Shown: in pieces, positions 1 through 7,972 of the stretch
Layout of the letters: each line of letters starts with the position of its first letter
Numbering within the stretch: position 1 is the stretch's first letter
From: Spirosoma panaciterrae DSM 21099
Lineage (GTDB): Bacteria > Bacteroidota > Bacteroidia > Cytophagales > Spirosomataceae
DNA: 64,000 nt
Assembly (NCBI RefSeq): GCF_000374025.1
Contig: NZ_KB893177.1
Coordinates: forward strand, 62,001-126,000
Direction: 5' to 3'
Notes under the pieces: generated by a model
Told to the model about the DNA's origin: nothing
What the model saw: the letters and a program-made list of their open reading frames with translations, nothing else
The model's database searches: none
Translations under genes and position numbers: made by a program

Positions 1-903
1 TGCAAAAAATGCTTTGCCTTTATACTCGGTGGGGAAGCGAAGCGTAGGCGGGTTATACATGGCCATACCGGTTATGGCACAGCCGGTATTATGGTCATAC
101 ACCTGAAGCGGGTCGGCATAATTCTCAGGGGCATCCTGGTTGGTACGACGCCCTTCAATAAGCGGCCAGCCGTAGTTTTTACCAGCCCGAATCTCATTGA
201 TTTCTTCAAAACTGGCATCGCCTACATCGCCCACCAGAATCCGTCCGGATACTGGGTCAATATCCATACTGAATGGATTCCGTAAACCCAGCGCGTAAAT
301 AGCCTGGTATTTACCTTGTAGCTGACCGATAAACGGGTTATCGGCTGGAATACTGCCATCGTCATTTAGCCGCAAAACTTTTCCGAGCAGGCTATTAAGA
401 TTTTGGGCCGCCGACGCGTTGGTTCCTTCTCCGGTGGCAATATATAGCTTTCGATCAGGGCCAAACCGCATTACCCCAGCATTATGAACGGTGGCTAATA
501 GCGGGTCAAAATCGATCAATACAGTTTCGCTAGCCGGATCAGCCACACCATTAGGCGCCCGAAAACGGCTTAGTCGGTTATGATTCTGGCCGTTTACGGT
601 GTAATAAACGTAGAAATAGGGTGTTCGCGGAAAATCCGGGTGAAAACAAAGGCCAGACAGCCCCCGCTCATTGGTAACATCGATATTAGTAACCGTCATG
701 AACGGATCGGGCGAAAGCACATCCTTGACAACCTCCCGGATTTTCCCATCTTTTTCGATCACAAAAAGCCGCCCATCGGGCGCAAAGGCAAGACCTGTCG
801 GGTTCAGATTACGGGCAACCTGTTTCTCCACAAACCCACTCGGCAGTTGGGCAAACGCCGATTTCAGCAAACCAATCAGTAAGACCGTATAAATGAATCG
901 CAT
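1..903 (-). CDS. PQQ-dependent sugar dehydrogenase, C-terminus cut by window edge
   Basis: The reverse strand reads open for 301 codons from an ATG at 903 to the window edge, so the 3' end is missing. A signal peptide (MRFIYTVLLIGLLKSAFA, then Q) points to export. Blocks typical of the glucose/sorbosone dehydrogenase family (six-bladed propeller, soluble PQQ enzymes) follow in order: GLAFAPDGRLFVIEKDGKI, GLSGLCFHPDF, the HNAG motif that holds the catalytic histidine, LYIATGEG, LLGKVLRLNDDG and GLRNPFSMDIDP. The family oxidises aldoses to lactones in the periplasm, passing electrons to PQQ; the real substrate cannot be read from sequence. It lies 102 bp downstream of the Cys/Met enzyme on the same strand, but a functional link is doubtful. 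Confidence 0.85.
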   Translation of the reverse strand, partial: MRFIYTVLLIGLLKSAFAQLPSGFVEKQVARNLNPTGLAFAPDGRLFVIEKDGKIREVVKDVLSPDPFMTVTNIDVTNERGLSGLCFHPDFPRTPYFYVYYTVNGQNHNRLSRFRAPNGVADPASETVLIDFDPLLATVHNAGVMRFGPDRKLYIATGEGTNASAAQNLNSLLGKVLRLNDDGSIPADNPFIGQLQGKYQAIYALGLRNPFSMDIDPVSGRILVGDVGDASFEEINEIRAGKNYGWPLIEGRRTNQDAPENYADPLQVYDHNTGCAITGMAMYNPPTLRFPTEYKGKAFFA

Positions 904-1005
904 CAGACCAATATAAATAGACAGTTAAGTTAATGTTTTCTCATATTTCGTTCATGAGACCACATTAATATGACTAAATTCTAATTTTATGGTCACATCT
1001 AACGA

Positions 1006-2145
1006 TCAGCCGATTGCCCGCTCCAGGTCCTGAATCAGATCATCTACATCCTCAATCCCTACACTGAGTCGAATAAGCGTGTCTTTCAGACCGTTTCGCT
1101 CCCGCTCTTCTTTCGGAATACTGGCATGGGTCATACTAGCCGGATGCGTGCAGAGCGACTCGACACCACCCAGCGATTCGCCTAATGAAAACACCTCAAA
1201 ACTTTCCATGACCCGCACGGCTTCGGGCATCGAATCGCCTTTGAGTTCAAAAGACAACATACCCCCAAAATCACGCATCTGCGTTTTGGCCAGTTCATGG
1301 CCACCATGCGACTCCAGCCCCGGATAATGCACCTGACTCACTTTGGGGTGCTGTTGTAAATAACGGGCTACCTTCAGGGCATTTTCGCAGTGCCGTTGCA
1401 TCCGAACATGCAGCGTTTTGATTCCTCTCAGTACCAGAAAGCAGTCCTGTGGCCCCGGCACGGCTCCGCAGGCATTCTGAATAAAGGCCAGCCGCTGAGC
1501 CGTTTCGTCGTCGTTCAGGATGATAGCCCCCATCACCGTGTCGGAGTGTCCACCAAGGTATTTGGTCACGGAATGCATCACTATATCGGCCCCCAGATCG
1601 AGTGGATTTTGAAGATAGGGCGAGGCAAACGTGTTGTCGACGACCAATTGAATGTTGTGCTGTTGGGTAATGGCCGAAATAGCGGCAATATCCACTAAGC
1701 GTAGCAGTGGATTGGTTGGCGTTTCGATCCAGACCATTTTGGTAGCGGGTGTAATGGCCGCTTCCAGATTGGCCGGATTGTCTAGCCCGACAAACTTAAA
1801 CGTCAGGCCAAACTCCTGAAACACCCGAACCATAATCCGATAGGTACCGCCATAGAGGTCATTACTGGCAATAATCTCGTCGCCCGGTTTGAATAGTTTC
1901 AGAATGGCATCGGTAGCCCCTAACCCCGACGAAAAACAAATCCCATGTTTGCCATTTTCAAGCGCGGCCAGGTTGTTTTGCAGCACCGTTCGGGTAGGGT
2001 TTTGCGTACGCGCATATTCATACCCCTTATGTTTGCCTGGCGATTCCTGTACGTAAGTTGAGGTCTGGTAAATGGGCGTCATAATGGCCCCCGTTGTTGG
2101 GTCCGGCTCAATACCGGCATGGATGGCTTTGGTTCCGAATTTCAT
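1006..2145 (-). CDS. Cystathionine gamma-synthase/lyase family PLP enzyme
   Basis: This 379-residue protein belongs to the Cys/Met metabolism PLP family (fold type I). The Schiff-base lysine is K195 in HSVTKYLGGHSD, and the phosphate-binding YEYARTQNPTR segment and SSGLGA block are present. Length is normal for the family. Members make cystathionine from an activated homoserine ester (MetB) or cleave cystathionine to cysteine (CGL/MetC); sequence reading alone does not separate these roles, so no symbol is given. An in-frame TTG lies two codons upstream, but ATG at 2145 is the better start. The divergent neighbour begins about 85 bp away. A TACTTTTG box at 2149-2156 on this strand fits the Bacteroidota -7 element but would leave almost no leader. 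Confidence 0.9.
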   Translation of the reverse strand: MKFGTKAIHAGIEPDPTTGAIMTPIYQTSTYVQESPGKHKGYEYARTQNPTRTVLQNNLAALENGKHGICFSSGLGATDAILKLFKPGDEIIASNDLYGGTYRIMVRVFQEFGLTFKFVGLDNPANLEAAITPATKMVWIETPTNPLLRLVDIAAISAITQQHNIQLVVDNTFASPYLQNPLDLGADIVMHSVTKYLGGHSDTVMGAIILNDDETAQRLAFIQNACGAVPGPQDCFLVLRGIKTLHVRMQRHCENALKVARYLQQHPKVSQVHYPGLESHGGHELAKTQMRDFGGMLSFELKGDSMPEAVRVMESFEVFSLGESLGGVESLCTHPASMTHASIPKEERERNGLKDTLIRLSVGIEDVDDLIQDLERAIG

Positions 2146-2231
2146 ACTCAAAAGTAACGAAGTTTGTAACGTGATTGGACAACCTCAATGGTTACCAAAA
2201 CCACAGTGCCCGTCTTGTAGTTTGATACGAA

Positions 2232-2906
2232 GTGAAAACCACTATTCCTAAAAACATAACTGGCCCCGCCATTGCCGGACTTATCCTCTCGGTAACACCA
2301 ATTGTCTTTACTTCTGTACTGACCTACTATGCCATTGTCTATGAACCAGTCATCGCTGGCTTTTCGACCTGGCAATGGATAGGCATCACCCTAACCTGCG
2401 CTGTAACGTCGGCGGGACTTACCCCCCCGACGATGCTGGCGCTGATTTTCGGTTATTTTCTGGGCTGGAACGCCGTTCTACCGATGTTTGTCATCAACTT
2501 TGGAGGTATCTTGTTCATCAATCTGATCGTTCGCTGGCTCGACCACGACCGGGTTCTGGGCTTCATCCGACGAAATCCGAAAGCCCAATCGGTACTGGAT
2601 CGTATTCTGAATAATGAGCTGGAAGTTATCTTTTTCGCCAAGCTCTCCCCTATTCTCCCGTTTGGATTGACCAATCTAATGTTTGCTCTATCGGGAGCCC
2701 GGCTAAAAAATATTCTGCTGGGTGGGTTTCTGGGTATGACGCCCCGAACCATTCTGGCAGTCTGGTCGGGACACGAAGCTCATGCCATAAAAACCCTGCT
2801 CGACAACCCCAATCAAGGCTCCTGGACACAGATCATCGTCGTTGCCCTGATCATTGTTTCGATAGCTGGTCTGTGGCGCACCATTCAAAAATCACTCAAA
2901 AAATAA
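2232..2906 (+). CDS. TVP38/TMEM64 (VTT-domain) membrane protein
   Basis: A 224-residue polytopic inner-membrane protein starting at GTG 2232; no ATG lies near. The N-terminal helix (about 12-35) is followed by further hydrophobic stretches, and a VTT/DedA-like re-entrant region: FFAKLSPILPFGLTNLMF and FLGMTPRTILAVWSG, about residues 135-180, match the conserved F/G/P pattern of the family. VTT proteins are linked to lipid scrambling or membrane-potential and ion homeostasis in other organisms; the function here is unknown. A cationic tail (KSLKK) ends the protein. It diverges from the Cys/Met enzyme and converges on the hydrolase downstream, so it appears to be a single-gene unit. Confidence 0.75.
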   Translation: MKTTIPKNITGPAIAGLILSVTPIVFTSVLTYYAIVYEPVIAGFSTWQWIGITLTCAVTSAGLTPPTMLALIFGYFLGWNAVLPMFVINFGGILFINLIVRWLDHDRVLGFIRRNPKAQSVLDRILNNELEVIFFAKLSPILPFGLTNLMFALSGARLKNILLGGFLGMTPRTILAVWSGHEAHAIKTLLDNPNQGSWTQIIVVALIIVSIAGLWRTIQKSLKK

Positions 2907-2985
2907 CGCATGAATATACACCTGACAGGCAGTACTTTACTCTAAAAGCTATGGTCATTATATCCCCATAAAATAAAGCCTAACC

Positions 2986-3789
2986 TTATTCTCGCAATTG
3001 GTCGGCCACCAGTTCGATCAGTCGATTATGCCCTGTTCGTAAAACGGTCAGCTCATAATGCCGAAGTTGTTTGGTGAGCGGAAAGACGTACGAACCAGGA
3101 ACAATCCGGTCGAAAGCCCCCGTAAAAAAACGCACCCGGACCGGATGGGTATTTAACCATGCGGCAATGCGAATCAGATCGGGCGAAATGAGTCGAAACT
3201 GCGTCCAGCTTTGGTAAACCCGTTTGCGCTGTTCGGGCGTACCGAGCGACAATTCGGCAAATCGCATGGCGGTTCGATTAAGTAACCCCAGTCGGGTCAA
3301 TAGATGCCCGAACCGATTTAAAGCCGTTAAATGCCATAGAAAATACCGAAACAACCATCGACCTGCGCTTGAGCCCGTTGCCAGTTGATACCAACTACTG
3401 CGGGTAATACCATCGGGGGCTATTAAGATCAACTGATCTATCCGGTCGGCAAACGCTTCGACCGTGGCCAATGCGAAACGCCCTCCTAAACTGTACCCCA
3501 TCAACCCAAATCGTTCGATATTTTTTTCCTGTAAAAAAGCACCGATAAGCCCCTGCCAGACCGCTTTCGTCAAGAGATGGCTGCCTTGGTACTTACTTTC
3601 ACCATGAAAAAATAAATCCACCGCGAAAAGGGTATATTGGCCTCCCAGTGTACCCTCCAACCCCCTGAACACCTGACTGCTTTGTCCAAAACCGTGAAAA
3701 GCCAGTAGAATGGCCGGGCCATTTCCGATTGTCTGGTAGGCAAGCTGGTTGCCTTCTACCTCAATTTTTTGGACCTTGGCTTCGCTCAT
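2986..3789 (-). CDS. Alpha/beta hydrolase
   Basis: A 267-residue alpha/beta-hydrolase-fold protein. The oxyanion region is LLAFHGFGQSS, the nucleophile elbow is GYSLGG (serine), and the likely acid and base are the aspartate in FTGAFDRIVP and the histidine in LRTGHNRL near the C-terminus. No signal peptide is evident, so it is probably cytoplasmic. I prefer the start MSEAKVQKIEVEG at 3789; the longer reading to 3834 would overlap the divergent MaoC gene. The two genes share a 25-31 bp divergent promoter gap. The substrate is unknown; homologues include esterases and MenH-like enzymes, and nothing here supports a specific assignment. Confidence 0.8.
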   Translation of the reverse strand: MSEAKVQKIEVEGNQLAYQTIGNGPAILLAFHGFGQSSQVFRGLEGTLGGQYTLFAVDLFFHGESKYQGSHLLTKAVWQGLIGAFLQEKNIERFGLMGYSLGGRFALATVEAFADRIDQLILIAPDGITRSSWYQLATGSSAGRWLFRYFLWHLTALNRFGHLLTRLGLLNRTAMRFAELSLGTPEQRKRVYQSWTQFRLISPDLIRIAAWLNTHPVRVRFFTGAFDRIVPGSYVFPLTKQLRHYELTVLRTGHNRLIELVADQLRE

Positions 3790-3820
3790 ACCAACAAAGT
3801 TGCGAAAAACCCGAATGCCT

Positions 3821-4276
3821 ATGTTAACCGTCAAAAATCTTACTGAGCTGGCAACCCTTGCTGGCCAATCGCTGGGTACTACCGATTATATACCGATCAC
3901 GCAGGAAATGGTCGACCGATTTGCCGAAGCCACCGGCGATTACCAATGGATACACACCGACCCCAAACGAGCCGCCAATGAATCGCCTTATAAGACGACG
4001 ATTGCCCACGGTTTTCTTACCCTCTCGCTGGCTCCGCAACTTATGGCCCAGCTTTATCGGGTCGAGTCGGTACGAATGGGCATAAATTACGGAGCCAATA
4101 AAATCCGATTTACCAATGCCGTACCGGTTGGCAGCAAGCTACGAATGAATACCCGATTGATTAGCGTGGAGCCGCAGGCTATTGGGTACCGCGTTAGCAT
4201 GGAATGTATTTTTGAGATCGAGAACCAGCCCAAACCCGCCTGTATCGCTGAATTGATCACGTTGCTATTTGAGTGA
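3821..4276 (+). CDS. MaoC-like (R)-specific enoyl-CoA hydratase
   Basis: A 151-residue single hot-dog-fold MaoC protein. The hydratase-2 signature is clear: FAEATGDYQWIHTDPKRA carries the catalytic Asp and His, followed by TIAHGFLTLSL. Such enzymes hydrate trans-2-enoyl-CoA to (R)-3-hydroxyacyl-CoA or work in related beta-oxidation and side-chain pathways. Two ATGs, 3815 and 3821, are possible; an extension to 3749 is unlikely because it runs through the divergent hydrolase. The gene ends exactly where the palindrome at 4276 begins, and the acyl-CoA dehydrogenase follows on the same strand, so the pair probably works on acyl-CoA intermediates. Confidence 0.85.
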   Translation: MLTVKNLTELATLAGQSLGTTDYIPITQEMVDRFAEATGDYQWIHTDPKRAANESPYKTTIAHGFLTLSLAPQLMAQLYRVESVRMGINYGANKIRFTNAVPVGSKLRMNTRLISVEPQAIGYRVSMECIFEIENQPKPACIAELITLLFE

Positions 4277-4297
4277 TTAGTATGCTTGCATACTAAT
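4276..4297. promoter_or_regulatory. 22-bp palindrome, probable TetR-type operator of the acyl-CoA dehydrogenase gene
   Basis: Two perfect 10-bp arms, ATTAGTATGC and GCATACTAAT, are separated by TT. The first base is the last base of the maoC stop codon. There is no T-run after it, which argues against a terminator. It lies 16 bp before a TATCTTTA box (4314-4321) and so covers the expected -33 region. The size and symmetry are typical of TetR-family operators, many of which control acyl-CoA genes in other bacteria; no regulator gene lies next to it. Confidence 0.6.
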
Positions 4298-4313
4298 TTA
4301 AAGGGCAATTGCT

Positions 4314-4321
4314 TATCTTTA
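4314..4321 (+). promoter_or_regulatory. Candidate -7 promoter box of acyl-CoA dehydrogenase
   Basis: TATCTTTA matches the Bacteroidota -7 consensus TAnnTTTG at all but the last base. It lies 43 bp before the ATG at 4364. No clear -33 TTG is seen at the usual spacing; that region is occupied by the palindrome. Confidence 0.35.
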
Positions 4322-4363
4322 CCTTTCTCATTACACAGTCGCAAACTAAACCACGCAATTCAG

Positions 4364-5533
4364 ATGGCAACAGAATCGCTGGAATTACAGGGATTAAATT
4401 TTAATTTATCGGAAGAACACCTGGCGGTGAAGGAAGCCGCCCGAGATTTCGCTCAGAATGAACTGCTTCCCGGCATTGTTGAACGCGATAACGAAGCTCG
4501 TTTCCCTACCGAACAGGTCAGGCGAATGGGTGAACTTGGTTTTTTGGGCATGATGGTATCGCCTGACTATGGTGGAGGAGGTATGGATACGGTTTCGTAT
4601 GTACTGGCTATGGAAGAGATTTCGAAAATCGATGCATCCGCTTCCGTCATTATGTCGGTCAATAACTCGCTGGTATGCTACGGCCTGGAAGCGTATGGTA
4701 CCGAAGAGCAGAAGCAAAACTACCTCACCCGGCTGGCAACTGGCGAAATACTGGGTGCCTTCTGCCTGTCGGAGCCTGAAGCGGGTTCGGATGCTACCTC
4801 ACAAAGCACTACCGCCGAGGATAAAGGGGATTATTATGTAGTGAACGGGACAAAAAACTGGATTACCAATGGCAACTCTTCGGGTGTATGCCTGGTAATT
4901 GCGCAAACCGACCGTGAGAAGAAACACCGGGGCATCAATTGCCTCATCATTGAAAAGGGGACTCCCGGATTTGTGGTCGGTAAAAAAGAAGACAAAATGG
5001 GAATTCGAGCCTCAGATACCCACTCGTTGCTGTTTACGGATGTAAAAGTGCCTAAAGAAAATCGGATCGGGGAAGATGGCTTTGGGTTTAAATTCGCCAT
5101 GTCGACCTTAAACGGAGGCCGTATCGGTATTGCGGCACAGGCGTTGGGTATTGCTGCCGGAGCTTATGAACTTGCGTTAAAGTATAGTCAGGAACGCCGT
5201 TCGTTTGGCAAGCAAATCTTTGACCATCAGGCCATTCAGTTCAAACTGGCCGAAATGGCCACAAAAATTGAAGCAGCGCGACTCCTGGTCTATAAGGCAG
5301 CCCGACTGAAAGACGAACATAAAGACTACGTTCAGGCAGCCGCTATGGCCAAATTATTTGCTTCTGAGATAGCGATGTGGGCCACCACCGAAGCCGTACA
5401 GATCCATGGGGGATATGGCTATGTAAAAGAATTCCACGTGGAGCGCCTGATGCGGGATGCTAAAATTACTCAGATATATGAAGGTACATCCGAAATACAA
5501 AAATTAGTGATAGCCCGAGAGCTAATTCGATGA
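4364..5533 (+). CDS. Acyl-CoA dehydrogenase (short/butyryl-CoA type)
   Basis: A 389-residue FAD enzyme of normal family length that desaturates acyl-CoA to trans-2-enoyl-CoA and passes electrons to an electron-transfer flavoprotein. Signatures include GAFCLSEPEAGSDA (FAD and acyl-CoA binding), NGTKNWITNG, RRSFGKQIFDHQAIQFKLA and QIHGGYGYVKEFHVERLMRD. The catalytic base is the glutamate of YEGTSEIQ near residue 373, the position used by short-chain and butyryl-CoA dehydrogenases. The ATG at 4364 is chosen; the open frame upstream (from a TTG at 4286) runs through the palindrome and promoter. Likely partner of the MaoC hydratase upstream. A hairpin terminator follows. Confidence 0.92.
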   Translation: MATESLELQGLNFNLSEEHLAVKEAARDFAQNELLPGIVERDNEARFPTEQVRRMGELGFLGMMVSPDYGGGGMDTVSYVLAMEEISKIDASASVIMSVNNSLVCYGLEAYGTEEQKQNYLTRLATGEILGAFCLSEPEAGSDATSQSTTAEDKGDYYVVNGTKNWITNGNSSGVCLVIAQTDREKKHRGINCLIIEKGTPGFVVGKKEDKMGIRASDTHSLLFTDVKVPKENRIGEDGFGFKFAMSTLNGGRIGIAAQALGIAAGAYELALKYSQERRSFGKQIFDHQAIQFKLAEMATKIEAARLLVYKAARLKDEHKDYVQAAAMAKLFASEIAMWATTEAVQIHGGYGYVKEFHVERLMRDAKITQIYEGTSEIQKLVIARELIR

Positions 5534-5568
5534 AGTAATTACATCTAAAATTGAATTTTTATCATTCG

Positions 5569-5608
5569 ATAATGCGTGTTCTGCCTGAATACGCATTATT
5601 TTTTTTAT
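5569..5608 (+). terminator. Rho-independent terminator after acyl-CoA dehydrogenase
   Basis: A 9-bp stem (ATAATGCGT at 5569-5577 with ACGCATTAT at 5591-5599) and a 13-nt loop are followed by a run of T from 5600. Confidence 0.75.
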
Positions 5609-5630
5609 TTTTTGGAAACTTTTATACTTG

Positions 5631-5664
5631 TATTAGTTTTGTACAAATTATTAGTTTTGTGCAA
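5631..5664 (+). repeat. Tandem 16-bp direct repeat upstream of AraC regulator
   Basis: TATTAGTTTTGTACAA (5631-5646) and TATTAGTTTTGTGCAA (5649-5664) match at 15 of 16 bases with an 18-bp period. Both contain a TA-rich box close to the -7 consensus but with one extra T. They end 42 bp before the start of the AraC-type gene and may be its autoregulatory sites. Confidence 0.5.
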
Positions 5665-5706
5665 CTTTGAGCGCAATACAACTTCGGCAACACGCACCTT
5701 TCATCT

Positions 5707-6633
5707 ATGGAAGACTATAATAAAATAATCGAATCACTGGGCGTGAAGTTTATCAAGGCCCGCAACATTCGGATTCTGCAGCCTATCACCATCAGGAACT
5801 TCTATGATGTTGAGAACACGTTATTGATTTTATATAACGGTGAAGTATCGATTGGCGACGAAAAAATAAAGGTGGAAGTTGGCGATATGTTGTTCATACC
5901 GGGCGGTAAACACGTTACGGTTACGTATGGTGACCCCACAAACCCCAAAGTTGTCTCGAATGAAGAGTTCATGACCCATCGGGAGTCGTATTGGGAGGGC
6001 AATCATGATCCGAAGCTGATCGGTCATTTACCCAACTCATTCGGCTATGTGTCATTTGAAGCTAAAGTGTTCGATTCGGTGAATTTCTTTAACTCACTGG
6101 ACGTTCCGCCCTTCATTATCAAACGCGAAGATCACTTAGCCAATACCATCGATCAGATTCTGGCCGAAGAAATGACCGATCTGGCAGGTAAAGGCCGTAT
6201 TATCAAGATAAAAACGGAGGAAATCGTTATTGAAGTAGTTCGGTATATTCTGAAAAATCACCTGTTTGTTGAACAGTTGGTTACCAATAGCACCTACTTC
6301 AAAGACCCTCGTCTGATCGACATCTTTGCTTACATCAAAGAAAACCTGGGTGGTGATCTGTCAAACAAAGTATTGGCCAACGTGGCTAATGTTTCGGAAG
6401 ATTATGTCGGGCAGTACTTTAAAATGCTCACGGGCATCAACCCGCAGGATTACATCGAATACCAACGCATGGAAGCGGCTGTAGGGCTGTTGCGTACCAG
6501 TAAAAAGAGCATTCGCGCTATTGGATCGGAAGTGGGTTATAAAGATACCGCTTACTTCTGCCGCCGATTCAAGATGATGTTTGGCATTCCAGCCGGTAAA
6601 ATGCGCCGTCGGGAATCGCTGATGAATGTATAA
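5707..6633 (+). CDS. AraC-family transcriptional regulator
   Basis: A 308-residue cytoplasmic regulator. Residues about 1-100 form a cupin-like sensing domain, with the IGDEKIKVEVGDMLFIPGGKH strand pattern. The C-terminal 100 residues hold the two helix-turn-helix units of the AraC/XylS family: LSNKVLANVANVSEDYVGQY and IRAIGSEVGYKDTAYFCRRF, followed by FKMMFGIPAGKMRRR. The ligand and targets are unknown. The upstream tandem repeat (5631-5664), with one site per likely protomer, suggests autoregulation. No catabolic operon is adjacent on the same strand, so the regulon is probably elsewhere. A long perfect hairpin ends the transcript. Confidence 0.88.
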   Translation: MEDYNKIIESLGVKFIKARNIRILQPITIRNFYDVENTLLILYNGEVSIGDEKIKVEVGDMLFIPGGKHVTVTYGDPTNPKVVSNEEFMTHRESYWEGNHDPKLIGHLPNSFGYVSFEAKVFDSVNFFNSLDVPPFIIKREDHLANTIDQILAEEMTDLAGKGRIIKIKTEEIVIEVVRYILKNHLFVEQLVTNSTYFKDPRLIDIFAYIKENLGGDLSNKVLANVANVSEDYVGQYFKMLTGINPQDYIEYQRMEAAVGLLRTSKKSIRAIGSEVGYKDTAYFCRRFKMMFGIPAGKMRRRESLMNV

Positions 6634-6640
6634 ACAAGGC

Positions 6641-6702
6641 GAAAGGGACGAAAGGAGAAAGGTAAATGCTGTGGGCAAATCCTTTCTCCTTTCGTCCCTT
6701 TC
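6641..6702. terminator. 22-bp perfect purine/pyrimidine hairpin, bidirectional terminator
   Basis: Bases 6641-6662 (purine-only but for one C) are the exact reverse complement of 6681-6702, with an 18-nt loop. T-rich sequence follows on the + side. It separates the convergent AraC and TonB-C genes and can terminate both. The arms repeat GAAAGG-like units, akin to the octamer hairpins at 27.1 and 56.4 kb. Confidence 0.7.
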
Positions 6703-6715
6703 CTCCTTTTTCCTT

Positions 6716-7159
6716 TTATTGCATTGTTATCTCGATAGGGAGCGTGAAATAGACCGGAACAGGCCTACCGCCTACTTCGCCGGGTGTCCAGCGAGGCATT
6801 TTTTCGACAGCGGCAATAATATTAGCCATAAATGCTTCCATTCCTTTACGGCCTTTTTTGTCGAGCGGCTTCGTTTGCACCCGAATATCATGAATATAGC
6901 CTAGTTCATCGATGATGAATTTGGCCGCCACTGGTCCGGTATCGTACCGTTTCCGAACCAAAGCATTAGGAACCACGATGTTCTCAGCCAGGTAGCGGCT
7001 CAAGGCTGCTGTACCGCCCGGAAACTCTGGCTCCCGCTCAGCTACTGTATATACTTTATCAATCTTGGTCTGCGGTTGCGCCAATACGTCTGTTCCAGCG
7101 CATAAGCCCAGGTAAAAGGATGCGGTTAGGCAGAAAGTCAAAAAAGAAAACCGTTTCAT
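6716..7159 (-). CDS. TonB C-terminal domain protein, apparently periplasmic
   Basis: A 147-residue protein that is essentially a signal peptide plus one TonB C-terminal domain. The domain signature is complete: EPEFPGGTAALSRYLAENI, DELGYIHDIRV, MPRWTPGEVGGRPVPVYFTL and the final LPIEI. The N-terminal hydrophobic stretch (about residues 4-26, ending near DVLAQ) looks like a cleavable signal peptide rather than the anchor of a full TonB, and the proline-rich spacer is missing. It may bind TonB boxes or another periplasmic partner without energising transport. It starts 3 bp after the GGGP synthase stop, so the two are probably co-transcribed. Confidence 0.85.
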   Translation of the reverse strand: MKRFSFLTFCLTASFYLGLCAGTDVLAQPQTKIDKVYTVAEREPEFPGGTAALSRYLAENIVVPNALVRKRYDTGPVAAKFIIDELGYIHDIRVQTKPLDKKGRKGMEAFMANIIAAVEKMPRWTPGEVGGRPVPVYFTLPIEITMQ

Positions 7160-7162
7160 GAG

Positions 7163-7972
7163 TTAAGCGCGAACAACAGATTGATTAAATTCCTGAACGA
7201 CAGTCGACAATTGAGGTAGCAGATCAGGGTCCTGTTCGATACCATTTCCGATCACAATCAGATCAGCGCCCGCTTTCAAAGCTTCATACGCCCGTTCTCC
7301 CGAATTGATTCCTCCACCAACGATCACAGGCAGGTCAACAGCAGCCCGGACAGCCGCGATCATTTCAGGCGATACGGGCCGACGTGCACCGCTACCCGCA
7401 TCCAGGTACATTAACTGCAAACCCAGCATTTCGCCAGCCATAGCCGTACAGGCTGCCACTCCTGGTTTATCATGGGGCAATGGCATTGTGTTACTAACGT
7501 AGGAAACAGTGGTTTGCGTGCCACTATCGACCAGCATATAGCCCGTGGGCAAAATTTCCAGGCCACTCTTTTTCAGTAGCGGAGCGGCAATAACATGTTG
7601 ACCTATTAAAAACTCAGGATTGCGACCCGAAATCAGCGACAAAAATAAAATAGCGTCGGCCGATGGCTCAATATGGAGGGGATTGCCTGGAAAAAGAATG
7701 ATTGGTATGGACGTATGACGCCTGATGGTTTCGATGACCTCTTTATGTACATAATTGGTCACCAAACTTCCTCCTACCAGAAAAAAATCAATGGGATGCT
7801 CAACCGTACGGTTAAGTAAGTGAATCAGACCGTCCTGCTCGAGTTTATCAGGATCGAGCAGGACGGCAATAGCTTTCCGACCAGACAGCCGGTTATTACG
7901 GAGTATAGTCAACAGGCTGGGTTGATGCCTGTTCGTGATAGTCTGTTGGTTCGGCAGTTGGATTGATGGCAT
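7163..7972 (-). CDS. Geranylgeranylglyceryl phosphate synthase family protein (group II)
   Basis: A TIM-barrel prenyltransferase-like protein of up to 269 residues. It shows KAIAVLLDPDK, the DFFLVGGSLV block, IPIILFPGN, LMYLDAGSGA and VIVGGGINSGERAYEALKAGADLIVIGN, the phosphate-binding end of the barrel. The family joins geranylgeranyl diphosphate or similar to sn-glycerol-1-phosphate, the first step of archaeal-type ether lipids; group II members occur in Bacteroidota, where the product's fate is unclear. ATG at 7972 overlaps the upstream gene by 77 bp; TTG at 7912 would overlap by 17 bp and start nearer to where relatives begin, so the start is uncertain. It is followed immediately by the TonB-C gene. 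Confidence 0.87.
   Translation of the reverse strand: MPSIQLPNQQTITNRHQPSLLTILRNNRLSGRKAIAVLLDPDKLEQDGLIHLLNRTVEHPIDFFLVGGSLVTNYVHKEVIETIRRHTSIPIILFPGNPLHIEPSADAILFLSLISGRNPEFLIGQHVIAAPLLKKSGLEILPTGYMLVDSGTQTTVSYVSNTMPLPHDKPGVAACTAMAGEMLGLQLMYLDAGSGARRPVSPEMIAAVRAAVDLPVIVGGGINSGERAYEALKAGADLIVIGNGIEQDPDLLPQLSTVVQEFNQSVVRA

Noticed and set aside
2149-2156. TACTTTTG as the promoter of the Cys/Met enzyme gene
   Set aside because: It is too close to the start codon (about 3 bp) and lacks a good -33 element, so it was mentioned but not called.
4276-4297. Palindrome as a terminator of maoC
   Set aside because: No T-run follows and it overlaps the expected promoter region; an operator fits better.
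4286-4363. Extended N-terminus of the acyl-CoA dehydrogenase
   Set aside because: It begins with TTG inside the palindrome and its translation shows no similarity to the family.
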